Assembly (NCBI RefSeq): GCF_000315625.1
Contig: NW_005434658.1
Coordinates: 419,203-483,202, forward strand
Source of the DNA: Guillardia theta CCMP2712
Taxonomy: Eukaryota; Cryptophyceae; Pyrenomonadales; Geminigeraceae
DNA: 64,000 nt
Direction: 5' to 3'
Part shown: positions 1 through 9,853 of the stretch, piece by piece
How the letters are laid out: every line of letters starts with the position of its first letter
How positions within the stretch are numbered: the first letter of the stretch is position 1
The notes under the pieces: model-generated
What the model saw: only the letters and a program-made list of their open reading frames with translations
Databases searched by the model: none
Told to the model about the DNA's origin: nothing
Program-made: the position numbers and the translations under genes

Positions 1-370
1 GGGGCTCGACGGGTTGGACCTGCCTTTTGTAACTTGTGCTGCGTGCTTTGAAATGTTGATAGTCAGAGGGAGTTCCTTGCTGCTCCCCTGATATCCTCCT
101 CAACCCAATTTTGTCTCTTTCCCCCTCCTGTTCTCCTCCTCGCTTCACTGCCCCTCTATGTTGCTCTGGTCCCCTTCCTCCTCCTCCTCCCCCTCCCCCT
201 CCTCCTCCCTCTCCATCCTCCCCCTCCCCCTCCCCCCTCCTCCTCCACCTAAAATTCGTCTCCCCGACTCCTTCCTGCTGCGTCACAATCTTTCCCCATC
301 CTCTGCCTCCTTCGCTCGCTAGCTGAATCGACTTTTTCCTCCTCGACGTCCCTCACGCCTGGTCGTGCAG
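1..370. other. No exon recognised; probably intron of the following gene
   Basis: Positions 110-320 are a long CT-rich tract typical of the pyrimidine stretches that precede 3' splice sites in this window, and an AG acceptor ends at 370. The open frames through it are low-complexity Ser/Pro or Leu strings with no credible protein character. An upstream exon of the CCDC180-like gene may lie in the first 100 bases or outside the window, but I cannot identify one. Confidence 0.4.
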
Positions 371-3300
371 GGAGTATCGGCGGTACTACGAGGCAGGGAT
401 GGAAGAGACGAGAAACTTCGAGGAGAAGATGAGAAGTCAGCTCGAGGAGATCGACGGGCTGATCTTGACGCGACTGGCCCTGTCCAACGAGGTGGTTGAG
501 AAGGAGGAGGAGAAGGAGGAGGAGAAGGAGGAGGGCGAAAAGGAGGGAGAAGACGACGAATCCTTCCTCCTCGACGATGACGAGGTACATCCCCTCTCAC
601 CTGCTGCGTCAAAACCCTTCTCCCCTCCTCACAGCATCTCCTGTCCTTCTTTCCCTCCTCTCCCCCCTTCTGCATCTCCTCCCCTTCTCCTCTCGTCCTT
701 CGTCTCCTGCTGCCCTGCATGTTTCTCCCTCCCCTGCACATCCTCCCTCGGCTTCCTCCTCCTGCCCTCCCGCTCACTCCCCGCAGGCGGCAGTAGGAGA
801 AGAGTTTGAGTACGTCACACTCGAGTCGAGCAGGAGGATCTTCGTGCAAGACCGTACCGTCCCCACGCATGCTCACCATGGCGTTGGAATCCTTGAGATC
901 CCGCGCAAGCTGCCGCAGGAGATTGAGGAGGAGGCAAGGCTGGCGGAGGAGCGAGCGCAGCAGGAGAGGGAGGCAGAGGCAGAAGACCCTGAGCCAGAGG
1001 CTCCCAAGCCCGAGGAGGAGGAGGAGGAGGAGGAGGGCGAAGGAGGCGAGAAGAAGCCCAAGGTGAGGAAAAAACGAATCTGATTGCAGAGAAGGGGGGA
1101 GAGGAGAGGAGAGGAGAAGAGAGGAGAGAGAAGGAGAGGAGAGGAGAGGAGAGAGAAGGAGAGGAGAGGAGAGCAGGTTTCTGATCCTCCTCCTGCTGCA
1201 GTTCATCGCGAACGCCATGGAGTCTCCTCTCAACCCCTTCTCTCCGTGGGGGAACGAGCCTCTGCTCGAGGTCCTCGAGATTCCCGTCGCCTCCATCGTT
1301 GCGGTGAGGAGGACGCAGAGGAGGGGCCTGCTGGAGTACAAGAGCAGGCACGACAACGAAGTAAGACAGGCTCCTTGCTGTTGCCAGCTCCTCTGACACT
1401 TCCTCCCTCCTCCCTCCTCCCTCCTCCCTCCTCCCTCCTCCCTCCTGCCTCCTCGTCCGCCTCGTCCTCCTCTTGCTCTCCCTTCCTTTGCCCACCCCGT
1501 CCTCTGTTTCCCCCACGTGCTGGCCTCCTGTCCCTTGTCAACTCTCCCTTCACCTCACCTCCTCCTCCCCCCCTCCCCCCCCGCTCCCTTCCCCTCCTCT
1601 TCCCCTCGTTGCAGGCGTTGAAAGTGACGGACGAGACGGTCAAGTCGGAGCAGGAGAACTTGACGGTCGAGCTCGACGAGCGGCTCCGCCGTTGGGCCCC
1701 CAGACCCGGGCAGGCGGAAATGGACGTGTACGAGGTCAGAGACACTCAGCTGATGCAGCACGAAGCCAGGAAGGACCGGCACATCGGCGCGCTCTCGATG
1801 CGAGCTGCCGCCCAGCAGGCAAGCCAGCTCTTTCGCAGCTCGTGGAGGGGCAGGGGACTGACACGTTTCCTCTGCTGCAGACTCAGTTCTCGTCGATGAT
1901 CGCAGAAGCTGAGAACGCGCTGCTGGAGCATCGGGAGGCGCAGAGGAACAGGGTGGAGAGCCTGTCGCAGGCTACTAACACCTCCCAGCTCGCCAACTAC
2001 CAGCGGCTGGCGAAGCTGGAGTACTCGAGCTTCCTGGAGGCGGCGGGGGAGAGGTTGGAGAGGCTGCGGGGGTTTGCCGGAGAGGCTCTGCAGGGGCTGA
2101 AGAAGATGAACAAGCAGTTCTTGGACAGGTGGGGGAGGAGCAGGGGGAGGAAGACGGGAGGTGGAGGTGGAGGGAGAGAGGGAGGGCGATCTGACGAGCA
2201 TTTTTCTCAGCTGCCTTGTCTTCGAGGAGCTCGGGGGCCCAGCGGGCAAGGGAGGGCTCTACAACCCAGAAGAGGTCGCAGCGTACCGCCTGTACCTGGA
2301 CGAGCTGGACGCGGATGCTGCTGAGCGGCAGCTGGAGTGGATCAAGTACGGGGAGCAGCTGCTGGAGGGGCACAAGAAGGCTGCTGAGGAGGAGCTGGAG
2401 AAGTTCCAGGGGTCGATAGCGCACGTGGAGACGGACATCAGGTTGCTGGAGAGCGTGGACAAGGAGATCAGGACTTGTTCCCTCATGCAGCAGCAAGAGG
2501 TACAGCGGTGCGAGGCCAGGATGGAGGCGGTGGAGGGGAAGCTGGTGGAGCTGGAGGGGCTGTGTGCTGGGGCTCCGCTCTCCCTGTCCGAGAGCTACAA
2601 ATCTATCAGGCTGGAGGACGAGGAGGAGGAGGAGAAGTACCAGCAAAGTCCCCTCTCCCTCCGCCTCCTCGTCTGCCTCGAGTCGATTCGCTGGCGGACG
2701 CTGCAGATGGTGAGGTACACAGAGTGCCTGCAGTCGAATATCCAGCTGGAGGAGGTAGAGCTCGTTCCTTCACAGCAGCTGCCCCAGCCCGACGTGCCTG
2801 AGGAGCTGAAGGAGCTGATGGAGGAGTCGGAGTACCTGCAGAAGCTGAAGCCGATCCTCTGGCCCGAGAAGGAGGAAGCGGAGGGCGGGGAGGAGGAGAA
2901 GGCAGAGGAGGAGGTTCCGAAGGAGGAGAGCCCAGCTGAGAGGTACGCGGAGGTGCTGAAGTCGCGGGAGGCAGTGGAGGAATTGGAGGGGACGTTCAAG
3001 GAGGCGATCGAGAAGATACAGGAGAGGCAGCGGGAGGTCCTTCAGCAGCTCGTGTCCAGCTACTTCGAGGAGCTCGGGGACAGAGAGATCACGAGGAAGG
3101 CCGGGGCTGCCGCGACGACGAGCGAGCGATACATACCCGACAAGCCTGAGGACTTCACGGCCAAGAACGAGGCGAGGCTGACGGAGCTCAAGGAGAGCGC
3201 CATGCTAAACATGCAGAAGAAGGTCTGGAAGAGGGAGAGTAGGAGGGAGGGGGCAAGAAGCAGGGGAGGGAAATACAGAGAAAGACCAAGGGAGGGAGGA

Positions 3301-4809
3301 GAGGAGGAAGAGGGGAGGAGAGTGCAGGGGAGAGGGGAGAGAAGGTAAGAGATGAGGCAAGGAAGGAGCAAGGGAGGCGAGGGAGGTCCCGTTGGACCTG
3401 TTGGACCTGTTGAGTCTGTTGGCAGGTACGAAGCTTGAGGTCGATAGTGGCGAGGATCTCAACGGCCATGGGGAAGGTGCCCAACGCCTTCTTCCAGAAC
3501 ATCGCAGAACGTGCAAGGAGGAGGTCGAGGATGCTGCGGAAGTCGGTGGAGGCGAGATTCGCGGAGGAGAAAGAGAGATGGACGGAGCTGAGGGAGGAGA
3601 ACAGCGTGAAGCTGAAGCCCTCCCTTGGGAACACCAACGCCAGGACGGAGCTCGACGCGCTGTGCGCGGTTGAGGAGGAGAGGCATCGGCGGGCGATGGA
3701 GGTCACGGAAGAGAGCATGTTCAAGAGCATCAAGATCGAGTCGGACGAGAGCTGGAGCTTCTTCTGCGAGATCGTGCATGCAACCCGAGCCCTCCTCCTC
3801 CTCTACGACACCATCGTTCAGCCCGCAGACCTTGTGCCGACGGACGAGGACGTCATAGCGGTCCGCAAGAGCCTCCTGAGCAATATGCGGGAGCACGCGA
3901 AGATCAAGGAGGGGACGGCGGGCAGGGAGCTGCCGGAGGGGAAGGCATTTCCTGTCAAGTCCTGGAAGGGGATCCAAGTGGGGGAGTTCGGAGCCAACGC
4001 TGTCCTACAGCTGGTGCATGCTATAGAGAGAGACTCTTCCATCACATCGAAAGGTGACTCTTCCTCCTCCCCTCCCCTCCATCTCCTCCACAATCACCTC
4101 CTCCCGCTCTCCCGACACCCTCCTTCGTCATTTCATCAACAACATCGTCCTCCGCGTCCGCCTTCCCCACCCCCTTTCCCTTCTTGTCGCCTTCCTTACC
4201 CCCTCCCTTGCCCTTGCCCTGCTCTCCCTCTGCTCCTTGGCGTCTCCTTACCTCGTGGGGCTGCAGAGCTCCTGTCGAAGATCCGCACGGAGCCCGGGGA
4301 GGAGCTGCAGGCAAACGACTCCATGAATCATGCCGTTGCCTTGAAGATGAGGGATCGGAACTACACGCAGTTCCGTCTCTACTTCATCACCCAGGTGAAG
4401 AGGGAGGAGAGAGGAGGGAGGAGGAGGTGAGGTAGAGGAGGACGAGGAGATGAGAAGGGGACAGGAGTTGGAGCATGACTGGGAGGAGAGGAGAGCGGGT
4501 TAGAGGGTAAGAGGTGGATAAACAGGAGATGGCGAGGAGGCGATGATGTGGAAGGGAGTTAGGAGGTAGAATGGTAAACTGGAGCGAGGGAGGATGGAGA
4601 CCGGAGGGAGCAGACTGGGAAGGTGTAGGGAGTCGATCAGGAGAGGGTCCATGGGGGGAGGGAGGAGGGGGGGATCGCCTCGTTGCTTCCTGTGGTAAGG
4701 AGGATGGCAGGTGGAGAAGATTCTGCGGGAGTACAGCTCTGTGACAAGAGAAGAGAAGAGATGGGCGCTCAACTGGTCATCTCTAGTGCAGTCGTTGAAG
4801 AACTCATGA
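371..4809 (+). CDS. CCDC180-like coiled-coil protein (5' partial)
   Basis: Nine exons join in frame: 371-584, 787-1062, 1202-1360, 1615-1818, 1881-2128, 2211-3222, 3426-4053, 4267-4394 and 4711-4809 (TGA). The product is over 950 residues, highly charged and almost wholly helical/coiled-coil, with a poly-Glu/Lys stretch near residue 50 and an acidic stretch near the middle. The segment around 3600-3720 (KLKPSLGNTNARTELDAL followed by EEERHRRAMEVTEES) and the Trp-containing C-terminus (KRWALNWSSL) resemble, from memory, the DUF4456 C-terminal region of CCDC180, a poorly characterised protein of ciliated organisms, which suggests an axonemal or basal-body role. The intron at 1819-1880 is GC-AG. 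No start codon is visible, so the 5' end lies upstream. It could instead be another large axonemal coiled-coil protein. The exon chain is well supported; the family name is moderate. Confidence 0.65.
1089..1175. repeat. GAGAG/GGAGA polypurine tract inside an intron
   Basis: A run of nearly pure purine built on GAGAGG and GAGGAGA units fills most of the 139-base intron at 1063-1201. Similar tracts recur in introns across the window. Confidence 0.7.
1819..1880 (+). other. GC-AG spliceosomal intron
   Basis: The coding frame ends at CAGCAG and continues in phase 0 at 1881 (ACTCAGTTC). The only donor that keeps the frame is CAG followed by GCAAGC, the usual context of the minor GC-AG intron class; the acceptor is CTGCTGCAG. 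The intron is 62 nt. Confidence 0.75.
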
Positions 4810-5019
4810 TAGATCGTGAGGAGGAGGATATCATCCTCTTTCTCTCTGTGTGATACTGATGAAAATCAAAACAAGAACATCGGCAACAGCAGCAGCAGCA
4901 GCAGCAAGAACAATACAATCATCAACAACAAACAACAACAACAACAAACAACGAAAGACGAAGCATGTTCGTATGAACTTCGAGCTGTCAAAACCACGAG
5001 CCATGGCTCTGGCACATCT
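4810..5019. other. Convergent 3' intergenic space with CAG/CAA microsatellite
   Basis: The space separates the convergent 3' ends of the CCDC180-like gene and the next minus-strand gene. It carries a CAG run and an imperfect CAA run (about 4880-4955). Translated, this gives only poly-Ser/Ala/Asn, so I treat it as non-coding. Confidence 0.6.
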
Positions 5020-6734
5020 CTACCTCTTCGCCCCTTTTACTGCCTCACTCTTTCGGTGCTTTTCTAGCGTCCGTTGAATCCACTTCTTGACCTCCCGGCC
5101 CTTTGACAGCAGCGGGTCAAAAGTCTGTTGAAACACGTCCTTCTGTCCTGACTGCGAGAACCCTGGCATGCAAGCTCGTGAAACCCTTCCAACCTCTCCT
5201 CCCCTCGAGACGTACCCAGTAGAAGCATTCCGACTGCCAGCACCGTGGGAGGGATGACTCTCATCTGAGAAGGGGGGTTAACAGGGCTACAGCAATCCAA
5301 GCAACCTGCTTCACCTTGCACCAGAGGGCAACGAGCATGTTCTGACTCCCCTCTGCCTCGTCCTCGGGAGAGAGCGCTACCGCTTCGTCAATCTCGTCCT
5401 CCTTCGCCGCCTCATCCTCTCCCTCCCGGAGAGGATACGGCATGAAGTAGATGTCGTAGAACTTGATGTCCCCGTACTTAATGAAGAAACGGTTGTTTCC
5501 GTCCCGCTGCGATCATGGACCTCTCCGTTAGGGACAGGTCGACCTTTGGGAGTCACTTACATGGAGTATGCGATGTACCTTGTACTTGGCCGCATCAGTC
5601 CCCATCCCCTGCGTCCCGTCACTTGCCCTCCACAACAGGAACGGAATCACCTGCTCTCGGATCTGACCATCGAACACTGACCCTCGCGCGCAGTAGAGCA
5701 TTCGATCCTGCTGCTTGTCCGTGAGGAGGGAGGCCGTGGCATGACACATCCCCCTCCCATCCATCACTCGGCTCATGGACTCCATGACCTCGCGCATCCC
5801 TTGCACAGCCAGGATGCAACCTGCAATCAGGCAGGCTGTCTCCTGCGCTTCCTCCCCCTTGCCGGCAGCGCTGGACGAGAGGAACTCAAAGTTCGATTCC
5901 CTGCAGAGCAGTGAGCGCAAGGGAAGTGGAATAAGGAGGCAGGAACCCGAGCAGCCTTCGTATCTGGACATGATTGGAATTGTCGGGATCGAAGGCTCGC
6001 AAACATCCCAGGATGCAGGAATGGTTGTTATCCTGGCCTGACTTCGAGCTCGGGTACTTGCTTTGCGCAGTGAGCATGGAGATGTTGACATGCGAAACAA
6101 CGTCGAAGTTGAACAACTGATAGGACAGAGGATTACCCCTGTAGAACTTTGAGCGGAACCTCTCTCCCAGCATGCCCGTGGCTTCCCTGGCTACCGAGGT
6201 CTTGAGGAAGCTGCTCTGCATGGAGGAAGATTCGAAACACTTAAACTTGGGGTGACTGAGCTCGGAGAAGAAGAGCGTCGAAAACGATTCCCCGCATGAG
6301 AATCTTCCCAGGATGGATGCGACGGACGGGCAGGTAAGATCTGCTGTACACACTGACAAGCCTTCCAAGGAGAGTTGGAGGTCGTCACGAACGATCTCGA
6401 AGCCCTTGGTCAGGCAAAGTCGGTCGGTGATCCACTCTTCTCTATGAATGTGCATGGCGCTCTGCTCCTCCCCGAAGGTGATCGACTCACGAGACCACAT
6501 GGTCTCCATCCTCTTCCTCGCCATCGAGGGATCGAAAGCACCCTCACTCCTGCTCGACGATTTTTCTGTTTCCCCTCCCCCCCTTAGAGCCAGTGGTCGG
6601 TACAAGCTATGTGACTTCTCAGCTTCCAAGTGACTCCTTCTCGTCCCTTTGTCTGTATCGACCATTGCGATGAACCTTCCTGTGCATCCTCCCATCAGCA
6701 TCAGCCCCGCCATCGCCGCACACAGCTTCGCCAT
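5020..6734 (-). CDS. Unknown secreted or plastid-targeted precursor protein
   Basis: I chose ATG 6734 because it opens a classic signal peptide (MAKLCAAMAGLMLMGGC). A Ser/Arg-rich stretch containing LRGGG follows, the layout of many secreted and plastid-directed precursors in cryptophytes. Five exons join in frame: one from 6734 to about 6050, then introns near 5900-6050 and 5500-5560, a 50-nt intron near 5270-5320, and one near 5140-5220, ending at TAG 5022-5020. The body has no motif I recognise. It contains a conserved-looking stretch (NNRFFIKYGDIKFYDIYF), an acidic linker, a hydrophobic segment (VIPPTVLAVGMLLL) and a basic C-terminus. Organelle localisation is inferred from the leader only. 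Confidence 0.6.
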
Positions 6735-7967
6735 TCCTGACCCGCCAATCCCGCCCATCTGAGTTCGGAACTCTCTTTCAAGTCCCAGTGCCCCGGCCCG
6801 CCTCAGGCTCCTTTCCGTGTCGATCAGAATCACTGACTGACGGATCGGATCGCCGAGTACGGTCACCGTGCCCGGCCACCGGGTGACTGCTGCCGGGCGG
6901 CCGGCCGGGCCGCGGCCGGCCCAGTACGCCGACGGTAGCCTAGCAGTACCCTACTGTCCGGCGCCGGACCCGGACGGTCACGATCGGACGGTCCGCCTCC
7001 GGGCCCGGGCGGTGAGGTGTGCCACCTTCAAGGCTTGACCGTTCAACCGTTTATTCGAAGTTGTCCAGGTATCCTTCGAAGCTTCAACCTGAGTCCGATC
7101 ACAGCGAGCTGGCCGGTTGGGCCGCCGACACGGTGAGCCACCCGGAACGTTTACCGTAGCTTTCAAGTTTAGCCACTCAACTGGCAACCCCGGTAGTCAC
7201 TGAGGTGAGTCCCCGGCGCCCTTTCCAAGTTCCGAAGTTCGTGACCGTGACCGTGCACGGCATGCCAGGGGGCGGCCCGCCGGCCGCCGGGTCAGTGAGA
7301 TGTCGGACGGACGGCACCGGACGGTCCGCCGCGCGATCAGAATGATCCCGGCGGCGCCGGAAGTCGCCGGAAACTTACTTAGTTACAGGCTAAGTTATCC
7401 GGATGATCCGAAGGGTCCCCTCCGGCGGCCTAACACTGCTGAGTGCCGTGAAAGAGTTTTGGATGAATGTTTTGTGCTTCTGCAACATATCGTGGCAAGA
7501 AACTTGAAGCAAGTTATTCGCAATCTGTATTCTTGATTGTTATACTCTCACATGGCAACCACTCAGATGGGTTCTGATTCCCATGTCTGAGATCTTGGTC
7601 TTATCTGCGACTCGCACGCTTCATCATGTTCTCAGCGAGAATCACGTTCTCAGCGATATGCTGCACGTGCATACTGACCAGCGAATTGCCCTTCATATCC
7701 ATCCACTGTAAGGCTACTATCAGTCTCTGCCAACATCCATTCATGTTGATTGCCTTGAACAGCCTCTCCAGGCTTTGCCGTCCCTGTCGCTACCTCCCCG
7801 TCCTGTGCTGGCACCTTGACACGAGCTCTCGTTACACAGGAGGGTCTACAAGCAACAAGAACAGCACATACAGCGATAGGGATGTCGCTGTTGTTTGTTG
7901 TAGGCTGCGTGAAGTACTGCGCCGACTCCAGCTGCTGTCGTGCTCTCACCTGACGCCTGCCAGCTTG
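6735..7967. other. Intergenic DNA dominated by a GC-rich palindromic island
   Basis: No convincing gene. The stretch 6860-7470 is extremely rich in CCGG, CGGCC and GTCA/TGAC words, unlike the coding DNA around it, and holds nested short palindromes (for example around 6890-6925). Open frames within it (6978-7187 minus, 7300-7536 plus) have no protein character. From 7470 to 7967 the DNA is of ordinary composition; overlapping frames on both strands (7626-7985 plus, 7650-7949 minus) are Cys/Ser/Arg-rich and look fortuitous. Confidence 0.55.
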
Positions 7968-8284
7968 TCAGGAATGCATACATGAGCACAGATCATGACA
8001 CAACCATCTCCGTATGTACCAAATCAACCCGATAATCGAAAATACGGAAGTGGCGACCCCTGGAGAAGCAGCAGGCATCAGCCTGTGGGAGCGCAAAGGG
8101 CATACAAAACTGCTTACTTACCCAGGATGATGGACATGTAGGGGGAGTCGAATGTGAAGGGACCATCTTCATCCCCGGAGGATGACGTGGTGCTACCACT
8201 GCTACTTCCAGCTGTGAACTTGGCTCCTCCTCCTCCTCCTCCTCCCTTTCCCCTCAACGTCAGCGTCTGCTCCAAGCCGTGCAT
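7968..8284 (-). CDS. Possible small single-pass membrane protein
   Basis: Two exons read in frame. ATG 8284 to 8122 encodes a soluble Gly/Ser-rich head ending in DGPFTFDSPYMSIIL. A strong donor (GGTAAGTAAG) follows, then an acceptor at 8060, and 8059-7968 encodes GVATSVFSIIGLIWYIRR and a short Cys-rich tail. The joined product is 84 residues with one clear transmembrane helix formed across the splice junction. Another acceptor near 8080 would give a different, non-hydrophobic C-terminus. The family is unknown. It rests on splice consensus and hydrophobicity alone, so it is tentative. Confidence 0.4.
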
Positions 8285-9833
8285 CGTTGAATCTGGTGAC
8301 TAATGTGTACAATTTTATCGAGGAAAAAAAAAGAATTTGAAAGTTGGTGTTGCAATGTCGTCCCGTGGTTCTAATTTCAAATTGATACATATTTTTTCAT
8401 GAAATAATTGAATTTCCAAATTCTCAACAAGAGGAACGATCAGGCTTCTTCTGGGTGGGGTAGGAAGACTAGGGGGTAATAAGAGGTAAAATCAGGGGGT
8501 AGGGGTTCATATCTTTGGCCTCTATACGGGTTGCCAGCAGCGACCGCTGTTGCCTGATTTGATTTGACCACAACAAATTATGACCACGGGTCAAAACATA
8601 GTGCCCTTCAACTTGTGTGTCCTCGTACTGATTTTTAACTTAATTTTGAGTAAAGATTCACAATTGAGTCAAGTTCCCGGCTGGCCCATGATAATTCAAC
8701 TGAGTAACCTCCTCGACTCTAAAACCCTAACCGTCCGTCCGAACAGCCTGGGCCTGACTCAAGTTTCACGGTCCGGGCCTCGCACTGATTTTTAACTTAA
8801 CTTTCAGTTTGCCGCCGCGCTGCCAGCCTGTGCCATGGCACTGGCAGTGGCCTGAGTGCCGGCCCGGGTCCCGGGTACGGTCCCGCCGGCAGCCTCGCCT
8901 CGAGTCACTGACTCGTGAGTCGGGCCGCGGCCAAGGAGTGGGGGGGCAGCAGCATATGCGAGCACGAGCGGCAGCGATCGCAATGCAAGGACTGCGGGGG
9001 CCGCGCAGCAGCATATGCGAGCACGGGCCGGGCCGGGCAGCGATCGCAATGCAAGGACTGCGCGGCGGAAGAGGGAGCAGAAGCGAGGAGCCGAGCACAC
9101 TACACCAGCACAGACTACTACAACCACACGCTTGCCTTGCTGTCGTCAGGGCCTTATTCTAGCTTCCAGAAGAGAGTAAGCCGTGCTCGCCGGTCACCGG
9201 AAAGTCTCCGACTGGCGACGATCTGATTGCCTCAGCCTACGCCGGGGGAACGGTTGGGAGCCTCGGAGGTGGGGGAGGTGGGGGGATTGGTCCGAGTCTG
9301 AGATCATGCGGGCGCGGGTGACTCAGGGAGTGTGACTGGAGGTGGGGAGCCCGGCTGGGAAACTTCAAGGCTTGCAAGCTTGCATGCTGCCAGGATGCGA
9401 TATGGCTGCTCCTCTCCAAGATGACCAGGTCGACGAGGAAACGTCTTGTGCACCGAACCGCCCGTCGGCTCCTCAAGAGTCCGTAGAGCATCAACTACCT
9501 ATGAAGGACGAGTCGCTGAGCTAACTGGCACAGCGGCAAGCCTACGGGCCGGGCCCCGGCGGCCGCGCAGTGGCCGCCGCCGGTGGCACCGCCGGGGCAC
9601 TCAGGCGGATCCGATGATCGCCGCCGGGATCGGATGCCAGTAACTGAGTGGCACGGGTTCCGAAACTTCATTCCGAGTTCGGGTGACGCCGGGCCGCCCC
9701 CGCGAGGCTGCTCGGGCGGCCGCGGACTTGGAGTTCTGGAGCCTCTATTTGGAGTTTAACGATATGATACAGTATGTTGCAACATGGTGTTATCGCCAAG
9801 GCAACATCGTCTGTCAGTAGACATCGCTGGTGC
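8285..9833. other. Intergenic DNA with AT-rich border and GC-rich repeat island
   Basis: Positions 8290-8430 are AT-rich with GAATTTGAAA-type words. From about 8600 to 9740 the sequence is an island with CCGG- and GTCA-rich blocks. Two near-identical 22-23 base direct repeats occur here (8621-8643 and 8779-8800, both ending CTGATTTTTAACTTAA); the first also matches, reversed, a site at 61652-61676. A frameshifted relic of a zinc-finger-like repeat lies at 8946-9070. I see no intact gene. Confidence 0.6.
8946..9070 (+). pseudogene. Frameshifted relic of an ICEH/CKDC Cys-His repeat
   Basis: Frame 8954-9001 reads ICEHERQRSQCKDCGG, resembling a short Cys/His repeat that I recall from tandem arrays in algal and other protist proteins. 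A second copy starts 59 bases downstream (SSICEHG). Its second half (QRSQCKDC) sits in another frame because of about 7 extra bases (GGCCGGG). The DNA words GCAGCAGCATATGCGAGCACG (8946-8966 and 9005-9025) and CGATCGCAATGCAAGGAC are duplicated exactly. It is a decayed fragment, not a working gene. Confidence 0.45.
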
Positions 9834-9853
9834 CTACTGACAGACGATGTTGC
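9801..9853. repeat. 20-bp perfect inverted repeat spanning a stop codon
   Basis: The arms are 9801-9820 (GCAACATCGTCTGTCAGTAG) and 9834-9853, perfectly complementary, with a 13-nt loop. The right arm encodes the last residues and the stop codon of the minus-strand membrane-protein gene, so its mRNA would carry a strong hairpin at the end of the reading frame. Confidence 0.85.

Noticed and set aside
249-1516. Overlapping minus-strand frames rich in Leu, Ser, Pro and Arg across the first gene
   Set aside because: They are antisense to well-supported exons with correct splice sites, and their composition only reflects polypurine tracts read in other frames.
8720-8735. CCCTAA-like word resembling a telomere repeat
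   Set aside because: Only a single copy; telomere or interstitial telomere arrays would show many tandem units.
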